Assembly: GCA_944548615.1 (NCBI GenBank)
Contig: OX155978.1
Coordinates: forward strand, 8,610,519-8,674,518
From: Micropterix aruncella
Taxonomy: Eukaryota; Arthropoda; Insecta; Lepidoptera; Micropterigidae
DNA: 64,000 nt
Direction: 5' to 3'
A program made the position numbers and the translations under genes. How positions within the stretch are numbered: position 1 is the stretch's first letter; every line of letters begins with the position of its first letter. The notes beneath the pieces are model-generated. The model was not told where the DNA came from. It worked only from the letters and a program-made list of their open reading frames with translations, and did not search any database. Shown here piece by piece: positions 45,005 to 56,550 of this stretch.

Positions 45005-48000
45005 TACAATACAATACAATCAACTACTCCAGTAGATAGGCATTCCTACACTTGAATGCGTCACAAAATTAAATGCTTAAAATGTATTTATTAAAAACAT
45101 AATTATCATGATAACTGTCATGGCTGTAATGTTATATTTAATATTACCTACTTACAAATAATCAAAATATACTAATGTTATTAAATAGTAAGAGAGAATA
45201 ATTTATTAAAATAGAAATGCAAATTCTATGTAGAATAATAAACGTAAAATAATTTTATTGTCAATCCAGCAATATGCCTTCGTATTTTATAAACATAAAT
45301 AGGTGTATACTAAATTATATGAGAATTAGAATGTCAGCTATCATAATTTCGGTATGTTTAAAATTTTACAAATTTTGCTAATTATCAACATGGTAAATAA
45401 ACTCGGAATTTTCAAACTCCCTTATACCATAAACTGGTAGGTGTCTACGAGCGTACATAATATTTTGGTAGATGTAAGAAGAAAATAGAGTCATTATTCC
45501 TGATTTTACAAATAGCGTCTTACAAGAACTTCTTGGTGAGACTCTATATAAACTGCGTACCGCTCTTTTCTGGAGGAGAAAAATTCTTTTTGAGTTTGGT
45601 GCCATTCCCCAAAACAGTAGGCCATACGTTATTAGGGAGTGGAAATATGCAAAATAAACGGATTTCGCTGCTTCAAAACCGCATAAACTTCTTATCTTTC
45701 TAATGGCGAATATGGCACTGCATATTTTTTTACTGAGATCATTTAAGTGATCAGACCATTGTAATTTTTGATCGATTTCTAATCCGAGAAATTTCGTGGA
45801 GGAGACATTTTCTAGTTGGTCAGACCCAAAGTATACGTCTATTTCGTTATAATCAGACGGCCGCAAAGAGAAGCATATTGATTTTGATTTATTTACGTTA
45901 AGTGACAATTTATTAACTTGGAACCATATACTAAGCCTGTCTATTGTTTCTTTTATTCTTTGGGCCAAAGTGTCTTTATTTTTATCGCTAAAAAGAAGTG
46001 AAGTATCATCGGCGAATAAAATGATTTCATCATCCACGGATTTCAGGCACTCTGGGATGTCATTAATATAGACGAGGAAGAGAAATGGTCCAAGTATCGA
46101 TCCTTGAGGAACACCTTTGCGGATATTCTGTGGCGCGCTCTTGCTATTTTCGACTTGCGTAATCTGAGTGCGTTCTTGCAAATAAGATTCCATGAGTTGC
46201 AGTTCCTTATTCCTAATGCCGTAATATTCCAATTTTTCAAGTAGAATTGAGTGGTCTACGCAATCAAAAGCCTTAGAGAGGTCACAGAAAATGCCTACGG
46301 TTTTTTTCATATTGTCTAGCCCAAGTAGTGTTTTTTTTATTTAGACTGCATCTTGCGTAGACAGATTTTTTTGAAATCCAAATTGTTTTTTAGACAGGAT
46401 TTGGTTTTCAGCAAAGAAATTAACAAGTCGGATAAGAAGTAATTTTTCAAAAATTTTGCTGAAAACTGGTAAAAGCGATATGGGTCGATAATTATCTCTG
46501 TTTTCAGGGCAACCTTTTTTAAATATCGGCACTACTTTGGCCATATTCATTTCGGTGGGAAAGAATCCATGTTCCATGCACCGATTAAATATAAAAGATA
46601 GATTGTGCGAGATTACGGTTACAGAACTCTTTAGGATTTTGGTGGATATATTCCATAGCTCTGTTGAATTTTTCATTTTAAGTGATTTAGCAACTTTAAT
46701 TATTTCGGAGGAATTGGTGGGGGAGAAAAACAATGAATTTGGATTTTTATTACGATAGTCCTCAAGCAGGCCTAAAGCTGAGTGATTTCCCTTATTCTGG
46801 CAGCTGGTATTTAAGGGTATAGAGCTGAAATAGTCATTAAAAAGTTCTGCAACCGTTGTCGCATCATCTATACTACTGCCATTGACGTTAAGGCGTACGC
46901 AATTATACCCGTTTGGTTCCGTGTACATTCTTTTTTAATGATATTCCAGGCAGCCTTGATTTTATTATCTGAATTATCTATAGTATATTTTAAATATTTC
47001 TGCTTAGCAAACCATACTACTTTTTTGTATGTCTTTTTGTATGCTTTGATGTATTCGAGAACTATGGTATCATTACTATTTTTCTGTATTTCATTCAGAT
47101 GCAGCATCAGCTGTTTGGATATCTTGATTCCCGGTGTTGCCCAGTCATTAAAAGTTTTTGAAAGTTTCTGAGTCGATTGCCTCACGGGAATTGAGCTATC
47201 CAATGCAGCGAGATACCATCTGAAGAACTCACCATACAGATGATCAGGATCATTCGTGGAAGCGATAAAATCATTTTCTGTCAAGGCTGTCTATAAAATA
47301 TTAAGGTTTTTTGCCATTACTTTTCTTCTGCTAACATTCTGTGCCAGTTTCTTGACTACATTGCTATACTTAATGGCAATCATTTGTCCGCCATGATCCG
47401 ATAGTCCGCAGCTGACTGGCTGAACGGAAAATTTATCAGAGTTAGTAAGTATATTATCTATGCATTTACTGCTGCTAGCTGTCGTTCGCGTAGGGAAGTC
47501 TATAGTTCTGATTAAATTATAAGACAAGCAAAGATCCATTAAAGTATCGCCATTATTAGATTTTTCTAAAAAAATGACGTTAAAATCGGCACACAGTATT
47601 ATTTTGGATGAATCCCTAGCTAACTTGTCAAGTACTATCTCTAGGGCTCTAGGGTATTTAAGAAGGTGTGAAAATCTGACTCCGGACTTCTATATAAGCA
47701 AAGAACATATGCAGATAGCTCCGATAGATATATACAGCTAATTTCGATTACCATCTCAATGGAAAGTTTGCAAATATCTTCACGATTTTTAAATAATACA
47801 CCCGATTTTACAAAAATAGCAGATCCACCCCTAATATGATGGTCTCTTGTAAAGCAGCTAGCTAGTATGAATCCAGTATTTTTTTCACTTTCATGGAACC
47901 ACGATTCGCTGACACAAAATATGCTTGCATTGAGGTTTTCGAGTTCTAAACTGGCATCTAGTGTTTTATTTTTCAAGCCTTGCATATTTTGGTGGACGAT

Positions 48001-48020
48001 CTTGAGGAGAAAGAAATGAA
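45005..48020 (-). mobile_element. LINE with endonuclease and RT, nearly full ORF2
   Basis: On the minus strand it runs from the start of the APE endonuclease (near 48010) through a linker and RT to a 3' UTR with an ATTGTATTGTATTGTA tail at about 45005-45025. It is about 3.0 kb, the most complete LINE of the window, lacking ORF1 and the 5' UTR. It belongs to the Jockey/CR1 group, family unknown. Confidence 0.85.
45378..48012 (-). pseudogene. LINE ORF2: APE endonuclease, linker and reverse transcriptase, broken in several places
   Basis: Endonuclease blocks seen: QNMQGLKNK, CVSESWFHESE, GGSAIFVKSG, YRSPESDF, CADFNV and a C-terminal CGLSDHGG. RT blocks: KVVPIFKKG, NYRPISLLPVFSKIFEKLL, IFCDLSKAFDCVDH, KGVPQGSILGPFLFLVYIND, LFADDTSLLF, LNVNKSKSICF, FLGLEIDQKLQWSDH. 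Breaks: frame change near 47640, stop between 47291 and 47284, frame change near 46900, and a TAA between 46341 and 46310 just before the first palm Asp. All catalytic RT residues are nevertheless still present. Confidence 0.85.
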
Positions 48021-48225
48021 AATCTCTACTATGAAATGCTTATATGTATGTGTGCGTGTAACATGTGTGTAAGTATGTGTCTTGTTATTGTAATCGATCG
48101 ACAGTATTGCAAATGCAATATCGGTAATTTTATCCCAACGGAAAATGGTGACCAGCCGGGGATCAAACCCGAAACCTTACAATATAAGATCAGGCGACCT
48201 AGCCACTATGCCACCGGGCCGTGTA
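48021..48225 (-). mobile_element. tRNA-derived SINE
   Basis: On the minus strand 48220-48151 has a tRNA-like head: A box TGGCATAGTGGC, T-arm CGGGTTTGATCCCCG with B box GGTTTGATCC, and a GGCCCGG start. A ~130-bp body without tRNA similarity follows to about 48021, next to the LINE 5' end. It is not taken as a functional tRNA because the acceptor and anticodon arms pair poorly. Confidence 0.6.
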
Positions 48226-48956
48226 AAACCGGATGTCGTTATAAGTCCCTGGGGTGGCGGGTTCATCCGTAGTAATTTACACCTCTTAATATGTGCTACC
48301 CAGCTACTTTCGATGTCTCCTGAAAACCAATTTATCGTCGTTCAATATTAGGGACGCTGTATCGAATATAAAGTATCGATACTGTACTCATAAATAGTAT
48401 CGAAAAAAATGTATGGTACTCATAATAGTATCGACACAAAAGTATCGATATCCCAAAGTGTCGGTACTTTTCTTAGGAACTTTTTGTGTTTGGTTTTATT
48501 ATTGTGGATTTGTGGACATGTACAAATAAATGCGCACACGAATTGGTCAAGAAAATGGTAGGTACTTATAGCAATAAAATATTTTTTTAAATATGTAAAT
48601 TGACAAATCAACGTTTATAAAATTCCTTTAAACATTATTAAATTTTTCAATCTTCCTCTGTGCAAAAAGGAAAGTATATTTAGCCGTTTTGCTTAAAAAA
48701 GCGCTGGAAAAGTCGCTAAATAAAAATATAAAAACGCTGTTAGTGTCAAAATGTCGCTTTGAAAAATCTAACGACAAAGTCGCTAAATTGTCAACACTGG
48801 TGAGAGTTGAGTTGAATGTGTGAACCTCAACGCAAGGACGATAGCATAATAAACTTTATTTTCAACCCATAAAGTTCAAATTCCGGTGTACCATAGTGAT
48901 TGAATGAAGCAAAACATATTGTTATGTAAAATCGAAGACTATCGCGGTTGTTTGAC
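48226..48956. other. Unassigned, with a cluster of TATCGATA motifs at 48355-48465
   Basis: TATCGATA occurs at 48374-48381 and 48443-48450 among several AGTATCGA variants. Otherwise no gene or repeat is recognised. Confidence 0.4.
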
Positions 48957-49546
48957 ATTATAAATAGGATAGAAAACGAATTTAACGCGTGAAATGATAA
49001 ATACAAACGAAACGGCCCATAGCCACGCTACTGACAGAACACATCAAAGCTGTTAAAAACGTTCAGCGAGAAAAATCGGCGATCTGCGAACATATATTGG
49101 ATAGCGGAAGTAACCACTGGATGCAGTTTCAAAATCCCATTGTTCTATCCAAGGAACAATTCTACTTTCCTCGCATGATCCGGGAAGCCATTGAAATTAG
49201 AAGAACCCCGAACTTCAATAGAGACGACGGTTACAAACTCTCTTCTACTTGGAACCTTCTTCTTAAAATGTTCCCGCCGCCGAACGCCGAACGCAAAGAC
49301 CTAAGACAGGATACAGTGAGTGTTGTGTGCAAGACGGATTTTCAAAATTTGCGCGCTCCGAGCCCGGCCCCCCACCACCGTCATAACCTACGCAGTGGCG
49401 GCAGCGGTATGCGGCCTACCCGCAAAACAACGGTTTGACAGCTCTTCAGTCTACCCTGGACAACGGCGGCTGCAACGTCACCGAAACGTCGGGTGCTACA
49501 AATTTCACACGGTAAATTCGTTTTCTATCCTATTTATAATATTGTT
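48957..49546 (+). mobile_element. PLE 3' fragment with inverted ends
   Basis: ATAAATAGGATAGAAAACG near 48960 returns inverted as CGTTTTCTATCCTATTTAT near 49520. Between them are a PLE C-terminal frame and the terminal block CTGGACAACGGCGGCTGC...CCGAAACGTCGGG. Inverted flanks are a known feature of Penelope-type insertions. Confidence 0.65.
49031..49438 (+). pseudogene. C-terminal end of a PLE protein
   Basis: The frame reads REKSAICEHILDSGSNHW, PIVLSKEQFYFPRMIREAIE and NFNRDDGYKLSSTWNLLL, matching the end of GIY-YIG domains in PLE proteins (EAI.I.R...NR..GY.LS.TW). The upstream RT is absent. The GC-rich C-terminal extension may be out of its original frame. Confidence 0.55.
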
Positions 49547-49840
49547 ACGTTTCAGCCGGCAGGCATAAACATGTATCATAAAGCCTAGTTTTAAAAAGTC
49601 ATTCATAAGATTTATTCGACATGATTGATGCTTGCCAAAAAGTACTCATTGAGTAAAAGTATCGATTTAAAAAGTATCGATTACAAAATTATCGGCAGCG
49701 AAACAAATGTACTCGATACCAAAAAGTATCGATTTAAAATTCCGTGTCGCTATTCGATATTCCTACATATATCGTACATTTCTTGGGTTTTTACGTTAAT
49801 TAATCAATCTAGCACCAATCTAGCTCCCCATCCCTTTCAG
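49547..49840. other. Unassigned, with AGTATCGATT cluster
   Basis: Three AGTATCGATT motifs plus ACTCGATACC and TTATCGGC variants occur at 49640-49740. No gene is seen. Confidence 0.4.
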
Positions 49841-50895
49841 TATACGGGGTGTTATTACAGCACGGGCTTTTTTTTATGTGGGTGAATCAGTACAACGTAG
49901 TAAGCAACTTTTGATAAAAATTTTTGGAAAAAACTGAAAAATAAACTTTTTTTTTTTTTTTTTTTGAAAATTTGTTTTTTTTATTTTATTTTTAAATATT
50001 ATGAAAAGCTATGATCACGATGCGCTATCTAGCGGTTGGTAAAATGTCGCTGATATTGTTTATTTACGACTTATTACCTACCGCTAGATGGCGCAGCACG
50101 CTCAAACGCTTCTCAAACCTTTATTTAACAGTCAACTTCTTCAAATTTTCAAATTAAAAAAAAAAACAAAAAATATTTTTTTTCCAAAAAAAAAATTTTT
50201 TTTTTGGTTTTTTCCAAAAATTTTTAATAAAAGTTGCTTACTACGTTATACTGATTCACCCACAGAAAAAAAAATACGTGTGGCACTCGGGGACTGCCGC
50301 GGTAAAGCTATTGCAAAGCATTTTTAACAACTTATGCAATTATAATTATTTATTTATTTTATTTTTTCTGATATCAGATAACTGCGCTCTATCGGAAAAC
50401 GTTGAAATTATTCCGAATCATTTGCGGCTGCGAAAGCAAATGATTCGGAATTTTTTAAACGTCTTCCGATAGAGCGCCGCGCACGAATTTTTTATTCGAT
50501 AAAGCAAAAAAAACGGATTATACGAAAAAAATCGTAGATAAAAAGATAGATAATTAAATTATCTTTAAAATGATGCAGGTTTCATAATAATACGCCAGAT
50601 AGTATTTGCGTAGTAGTCGTTTTTGTGTTCGGTTAGACCTAATTTCACAAATTAATTACACTATGTAATATAAACAAAATCTAAAATATTCAAATCTAAG
50701 AATATTAGGAAAATGTTCTTGTTTAACATATATTTTTTTCGAATCGTAAGCAGTACTCGTTTGGACGTAATTATCAGTTTAAAATCATTCATTTTCGTTA
50801 AGAAATTTCTTCATTCGGTCGCCGCGCTGGCCTAGGCCCGCGATAAAAGCTATGCAATAGCTTAAAAAGCCCGTGCTGTAATAACACCCTGTATA
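49841..50895. mobile_element. Family Q inverted-repeat element, copy 3, hosting a family M element
   Basis: ACGGGGTGTTATTACAGCAC at the left end returns inverted as GTGCTGTAATAACACCCTGT at the right, flanked by TA. Inner arms GTAGTAAGCAACTTT and AGTTGCTTACTACG also pair. A family M element (50272-50861) sits in the A run next to the right terminus. Confidence 0.75.
50272..50861 (-). mobile_element. Non-autonomous inverted-repeat element (family M), copy 3
   Basis: Same ends and palindrome as copies 1, 2 and 4, uninterrupted, about 590 bp. It lies inside family Q copy 3 at a site that is empty in family Q copy 2 (30290). Confidence 0.8.
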
Positions 50896-51383
50896 CGTTG
50901 AATTCTTTGATTAAAAGAAGACGATGCGCAACCCAAAAAGCCATTTTGAAGCTTACTAATAGATTGGTCAATTTATTTGACTAGCACAAATGACCTGGCG
51001 CTCTCTGATAAATGTCTCTCATTATCCCCTTCCTCTCTTTTCTTTTCTCTCCGGAGATCTCTTTCACTCAAATCACACACACCATTACGCGGTTGCGTAA
51101 ATGACCCCGGTAATATTTAAGCTCTAATCACGAAAATGGACGCTTCTTCTATATCTTATCGTTGCCATATTTTGTTTCTCTTGTAGACATACTGTAAACT
51201 GCAGTGGCTGACTATGTGTCTGCTCTATTGACCGTCTATACGTTAAATCGGCTGACTACGTTTTTAAAAATCCAGCAAAATATCTGAAATGTTGATGTCG
51301 ATGTCGAAGTCGTCAACTGCTCCAAATTGGAAAACAGTATCTATTAATTTTATAAATATAGAGAGAGGGGAGGGGAGGGTATA
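50896..51383. other. Unassigned spacer
   Basis: No gene or repeat recognised; a GAGAGGGGAGGGGAGGG tract ends it. Confidence 0.4.
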
Positions 51384-51385
51384 TA

Positions 51386-52139
51386 CACTACTGTGAATAA
51401 GTCTTAGAACACTTTATTCTTCTTAAAATAAACGCTGATAACTGATCAATAAAATATAAATTTGAAAAAATTTAAAAGCCATTTTATGCTCACATTTATG
51501 TTTAACATAAATCAATTTTATTATAAGCAATTATATCTAAAATTAAATTAAAACTTAATATGTATTGTGCCCCTCCTTAGCACGCACCGTTTCTGCCATG
51601 CGAGCCGGCCCACTTGCCGTTAGTTTTTTTTTACGTTTTTTTAGACGAATAAAAAAACTTATTAGTTTTTTTAGACGAATTCTTCGAGTATTTTGGCCTA
51701 TTCTTTTTCCAGCAATCTCCACAGATCTTCCTTTTTTGTTGAACGTTTTTCTGTTTTTTTACTGTCCAAATATTCCCAACGGTGCTCAATTAAATTAAGA
51801 ACTCTGGGCAGGCCAATCAAACAAATCATGGACGCCAGCACGTTTTTTAGCTCCAATTTTTTTTAATATTTTTTTGTGTGCTCGTGGTTTGTTATCTTGC
51901 TGTAGGATATAGTTATCCCCAATCAAACGGTGTCCAGAAGTAATAGCGAACTGCTTTAGTAATTTCATGTACCCGTCTGAATACAGTCTCTCATGAATTC
52001 TCACCAAGAAAGTTTTATGACTCCTCTGATGAATGAACAATCCCGACAAAAAAAGGAATAGGCGTACTTAGTTACTTTCAAAAATACGACTCCGCGCTTA
52101 TTTTGTGGGTAACTGTTCTAAGACTTATTCACAGTAGTG
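51386..52139 (-). mobile_element. Tc1-like transposon, internally deleted
   Basis: CACTACTGTGAATAAGTCTT at 51386 returns inverted ending at 52139, with TA at 51384-51385 and 52140-52141. The 754-bp element is about half the usual Tc1 length because the N-terminal half of the transposase is deleted. Confidence 0.85.
51700..52049 (-). pseudogene. Tc1-like transposase, C-terminal remnant
   Basis: The frame reads KLLKQFAITSGHRLIGDNYI then LQQDNKPRAHKK with the second catalytic Asp, and DLFDWPAQS. The third acidic block (DLNPIE in the family) is broken by a stop and changed residues. The DNA-binding domain and first Asp are missing. Confidence 0.75.
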
Positions 52140-52141
52140 TA

Positions 52142-52711
52142 TGTGCTCAAGGTTGGACACACAATATAACCGTGAAACATTTTGTAAGTTTCTTATCAAT
52201 TATCCATCCAAACCATCGCTGATTGCTCATTCTGGTCTTACTAAATTACTTTAGTGAAGAATCAGCTCTTAATTTTTGCCTGATTTATTATTTTGGTCCT
52301 TCTTAGCCGCCCTCCCCCTCTCCCTCCTTTGCTAACACAATTAGGATCTCATTCGTCGTTCAGATGGAGTTGAGAGCGGGCGAAAGCTGCGCCTACAAAC
52401 TGCTAATTAAAAAGTTCTCTCTCCGTAACTCTCTGTTATATCCAGGCGAACGGAGTTTAACTCTTTCTCATCAAACCCTTCCTTGGGTTTTGATACATTT
52501 AATGGTTCACTTCAGACAAAATGGAGCGGGAAAGTAGGAAAGTAAAATACGCATTTCAAAATCTGAACGATTGTAACTTATTTTAGGATTTTTAAAAAAA
52601 TATCCCCAGAATTATAAACTCCTACTTATTGGGATCTTCACATTTCTATTACTGCGGATTAAATCAGGAAACTGATTTTATGCTTTTAATGCTCTTAAAA
52701 ATATACTACCA
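52142..52711. other. Unassigned spacer
   Basis: No gene or repeat recognised. Confidence 0.4.
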
Positions 52712-52715
52712 TTAA

Positions 52716-53352
52716 CCCTTCGAGTAGCGGCATAATTCCTTGGCAGACCGCGGCAATTTATTGGAATTTTTTGCAATATCGCCGCGCTCGACAAAAAGTA
52801 TTATAACTATGGAGCTACTATAGCAATCATAAAAAGAATAACTGTGCAATGATTGCATTGAAATTTCATATATAGAATATTGAAATCTCATTTTGTAAAA
52901 CAATTAGATAATTATGAATAAATATGATTAAGTCAAAAAAGTGATAAGAACTCGGCCTTTCTAACTTCTACTTATCTTACGGAAAAATACGGAACCACAT
53001 TTAAAAATTGTAAATACTATCGTGATCTTTATTAGATTCTCTATCTAACAAAGTTAGTATTTCGTTTTGCTTATCTACATACAAAAATAATTAGATTTTA
53101 ACTCATAAAACCAATAAAAATTTTGATGACTTCTCGAAAAAAAAATATTATGATGTTTGACAATGAAATTTTACCAGAAATATCCGCGAAATGACGCACG
53201 AAATTATTATTCTAGCAGCCGTCTATTTATCTATGCTAATAATGACATATTTAGTATGGATTTTGGGATGCGTTCGAATTAGAAAATTGATCGTTACGTA
53301 GTCAACGGTGTTCTGATGTGCAACCAAATTTGGTCGTTACGTAGCCGAAGGG
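52716..53352 (+). mobile_element. piggyBac-like non-autonomous element (family W), copy 3
   Basis: It starts CCCTTCGAGTAGCGGC and ends CGTAGCCGAAGGG, with TTAA at 52712-52715 and the one-base variant TTGA at 53353-53356. It is 637 bp, colinear with copy 2 and non-coding. Confidence 0.75.
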
Positions 53353-53485
53353 TTGAAACCGTCATAATGTCAACAACGACACTCCCTTGACACTCGCCAC
53401 CGGTTAAATATCGCCCTCCCTAGAGTGCACTTAACAGAGACACAAAAATCCTTTAATTACGTTAGTTTTAAGATTTTCAAATATC

Positions 53486-54171
53486 GGGAGTTAATGGGCC
53501 CTTGCTGAGTTGGCCACGAAGACCCATTCTGTTCAGGGTTAGTCACACTCACTGGTCAACACCTACGCATGAAGTGCGAGCCGACGGCCTCCACGCATGA
53601 AGTGCGAGCCTGGGTAGGACTCTGGCCTTATGGTTAGTTTTCCCTGGGAATCAACCTTCTGGCGCTCCTGGACGGTCTGCGCACCGTGCGGAATAAGCCA
53701 ATCGGTTGCGCACTCTGACTAACAGTCGGGGGAGTCTGGAAGCAGTACTGTTTCCTATAGAGCGGAGGTGGTTGCGGACCTTACGACGACTGCTCTTGAA
53801 ACGACCATCAGCTACCCGATTTTGGGTGAACAGCCGGGCAAAGGACGCTGTGGTCCGCGATAGATTCGGTATACACCGTTTCACCGCTTCGTAAGGGAGA
53901 GGACCGCGCAAGCGACCTCGAACTCGTAACCAATCGAGAGACTGGAGTAATCTGGTCACAATTGGAAGTAAGGGCGTGCGTGTAATCCCGCTGGGTAACA
54001 CTCCTGGCTATCTCGCGGTTAAGGCGTTGGCCTCTTACGGGTTTGTGGCGGAGCTAGACGGTGGACTGTTTTATCCAAGTCTTCTGCGTTCACTCCAGGG
54101 AGATAGAACGACTAATCGTTAAAACTTCCTGAGGTGACGGGCTCGCCTGCTGTAGTCGACAACCCTAGTTG
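53486..54171 (+). mobile_element. S660 repeat, copy H
   Basis: Both ends are present (GGGAGTTAATGGGCCC and GTCGACAACCCTAGTTG). A small tandem duplication of ACGCATGAAGTGCGAGCC lies near 53560-53610. No target duplication is evident. A 116-codon frame like that of copy F is open on the minus strand. Confidence 0.75.
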
Positions 54172-54729
54172 CCCCTCCCTATCCAAACTAGACTTCTAGA
54201 GTTAAAAATATTCGAGAGCTTTATAAAAAAAAATGGCATCCACACATGCTTTCTGTAAGTTGGACGAGTTGTACATCTGTGCTGAATCATTTGTAGTAGA
54301 GATGTTATTATCGTTTGTAGGTAATATTTTGTATATTAAGTGCGATTATTTTTGTTTGTTTTTGTTATGTCTTTAAATTTGACAATGTGACCACTTTATT
54401 TTTTCTCATATGTCATTATATTTAGACCTTTATGTCATGTATCTAATATGTAATTTATCTAATGTATTTTTTTGACGATTTCACCAGATTAGGTATATAC
54501 CTATATGTACTATATTATCGAATAGGGTGTAAGTGTGAGGATGTGTGCGAGGGTGTCTGTGATGGTGTGTTTGTGCGTGTGCAAGCGTATGGTTATGTTC
54601 AGATAATGCTACACTTGTGGGGTATGAATTGAACTGCTCTCACAGCTTTGGAAATTACAGACGACTAAATAACGGAAATATAGCAATATCCGAGAAATGC
54701 TCATTGTTGGTACTTAGAGTTATTTTTAA
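54172..54729. other. Unassigned spacer with TG-rich stretch
   Basis: A GTGTGAGGATGTGTGCGAGG-type tract lies at 54530-54590. No gene is seen. Confidence 0.4.
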
Positions 54730-55075
54730 CGCGCTTTTATTAGGTCGACGTGTATGTAACTGACTATGTCTGACGTGTATGTAATGGAATCTAAGATAAC
54801 TAATTTAACCATCTTCCAAGGATCGTAGCGTCATGAAAATTGGCAGCTGTATGTAGTTCTGATGACAATACAATAATATGGTACTGTCGAACTGATCTGA
54901 TGATGGAGTCGTAAGATATGAACTGGAACTTCATGATGGAACATCGTATCATAGCTGTGTTTGGACTTGTTAGAGAAGTCTTGGAATGAACTTTGACCAC
55001 GATTAGGTTTCAAGGTCTGATGATGTGGGTTTTACGTGCATTTATAAAAGCGTGTTTTTAGTGTTTTTTAAACTA
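54730..55075 (-). mobile_element. Inverted-repeat element with minisatellite unit (family T), copy 2
   Basis: It matches 42602-43262 in reverse, with AACGCGCTTTTATTAGG at one end and AAAAGCGTGTTTTTAGTG at the other. Only about one and a half 124-bp units are present, against four in copy 1. Confidence 0.7.
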
Positions 55076-55083
55076 TTAATTTG

Positions 55084-55524
55084 TTGGACAAAATAATATG
55101 AACACCTGCTGAATATAAAATATTTCTTTATGAATACATTGTTGGGCCACCATTTGCCTATACAACAGTGTTGTTGCTGTGTTTGTTGGCCACTGGTGTC
55201 ACGGTTGCCGTGTTTGTGTTATGTGGTCTGGCAACAATCCTTTTTAACCGACTTCATAAAAAGGAGAAGGTTATCAATTTGGTTGCATCTTTTTTGGAAA
55301 TATTTGTTACCTCAGAACTTCGACATTTATGAACCGATTTGGAAAATTCTTTTTTAATTGAATCAAAATCCCATTTGTATCAAAATCCTGTTCTTATGAT
55401 GGGATCCACGAGGAATTGAAGGAACTCCTCAAATATTATCATATGAAGTTGAAAATTTACATGGTGGTTCAGATCCATTGACAATGCATTTGTTATGGTA
55501 AGCTTGTATAGCTTGAATAGCTTA
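55084..55524 (+). repeat. Old dispersed repeat
   Basis: GGACAAAATAATATGAACACC at 55084 resembles a Tc1/mariner-type terminus without a partner. ACCGACTTCATAAAAAGGAG at 55248 and ACCTCAGAACTTCGACATT are phrases of a repeat common in Lepidoptera. Boundaries are unclear. Confidence 0.35.
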
Positions 55525-55995
55525 TCCTACTAATATTATAAACGCGAAAGTTTGTATGTATGTATGGATGTTTGTTACTCTTTCACGCAAAAACTACTGA
55601 ATGGATTTGGATGAAACTTTACAATAATATAGCTTACACGTCAGAATAACACATAGGCTATATTTTATAAAGATATAGTGTGAATTATCTAAAATATAAC
55701 GATAACTGTCAAGTAAGTAGGAAAAAAATCTAAGAAATTGACATTCGAAATTTAAATTCTATCCTACTATCCTACTATCCTACTATATTATAAACGCGAA
55801 AGTTTGTATGTATGTATGGATGTTTGTTACTCTTTCACGCAAAAACTACTGAATGGATTTTGATGAAACTTTACAATAATATAGCTTACACATCAGAATA
55901 ACACATAGGCTATAATTTATAAAGAAATATGGTTTTCTATCATCTTTATCACAATTTTCCATCACCACGCGGGTGAAACCGCTGGGCGCAGCTAG
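55525..55995 (+). mobile_element. Helitron-like non-autonomous element, partly duplicated
   Basis: It starts with TCCTACTAATATTATAAACG directly after A and ends GGGCGCAGCTAG before T, the terminal rule for Helitrons (TC...CTAG inserted between A and T). A GC-rich hairpin-like stretch precedes the CTAG. The 5' half, including CTTTCACGCAAAAACTACTG, occurs twice, the second starting after three TCCTACTA units near 55763-55790. Confidence 0.75.
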
Positions 55996-56099
55996 TATTA
56001 TATAATGGTTGATTTTAAAGCTAATATCGTATACATATACATAAAGTATTATGCTCATAATATTAATATATTGTATGGTATTTCTTATTTTTCCCAATA

Positions 56100-56545
56100 T
56101 TTTTATAATCGTATTTATATAATTGTGTTCTAATATAAATATGTTTATACAATAATATATTTATTATTTATTATAATCGAATTTAGGTATCTATGTACTT
56201 ACCATATTATTACATAAATATGATTAGGTATATACATTGTAATATTTATACAAATTATTATATTATATTATATATTAAATTTTAATTAGGTACATTTACT
56301 ATTTCTAAAAATAAAACGTTAGTCAATTTAGTTCTTTATAAATTAAATCGCTAATTTTAATTGTTTACTCTGACCCGCCTAGATACAGGACATTACAGTC
56401 CTAGTTAGGTGGGCACTGACCATTTGCTAAATTTGCGTGATGAATTTTTCCGAGTTACTTTTTAACATTGGTAATAATGTGGCTATATGTATAAAAAATG
56501 AATAAAGTACTAAATAAATGAAATAAATGAAATGAATTACCTTAT
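56100..56545 (+). mobile_element. LINE 3' UTR fragment
   Basis: CGCCTAGATACAGGAC and CAGTCCTAGTTAGGTGGGC at 56378-56412 match 310-360 in reverse. It ends in ATGAAATAAATGAAATG-type sequence. No coding part. Confidence 0.6.
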
Positions 56546-56550
56546 TTTCC

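Noticed and set aside
48151..48220. Possible functional tRNA gene
   Set aside because: The A and B boxes are good but acceptor and anticodon stems pair poorly and a SINE-like body follows, so it is called a tRNA-derived SINE.
53651..54001. Arg-rich 106-116 codon frames in S660 copies F, H and I
   Set aside because: GC-rich sequence stays open by chance, several frames are open at once, and the second subfamily carries a one-base shift inside the frame.
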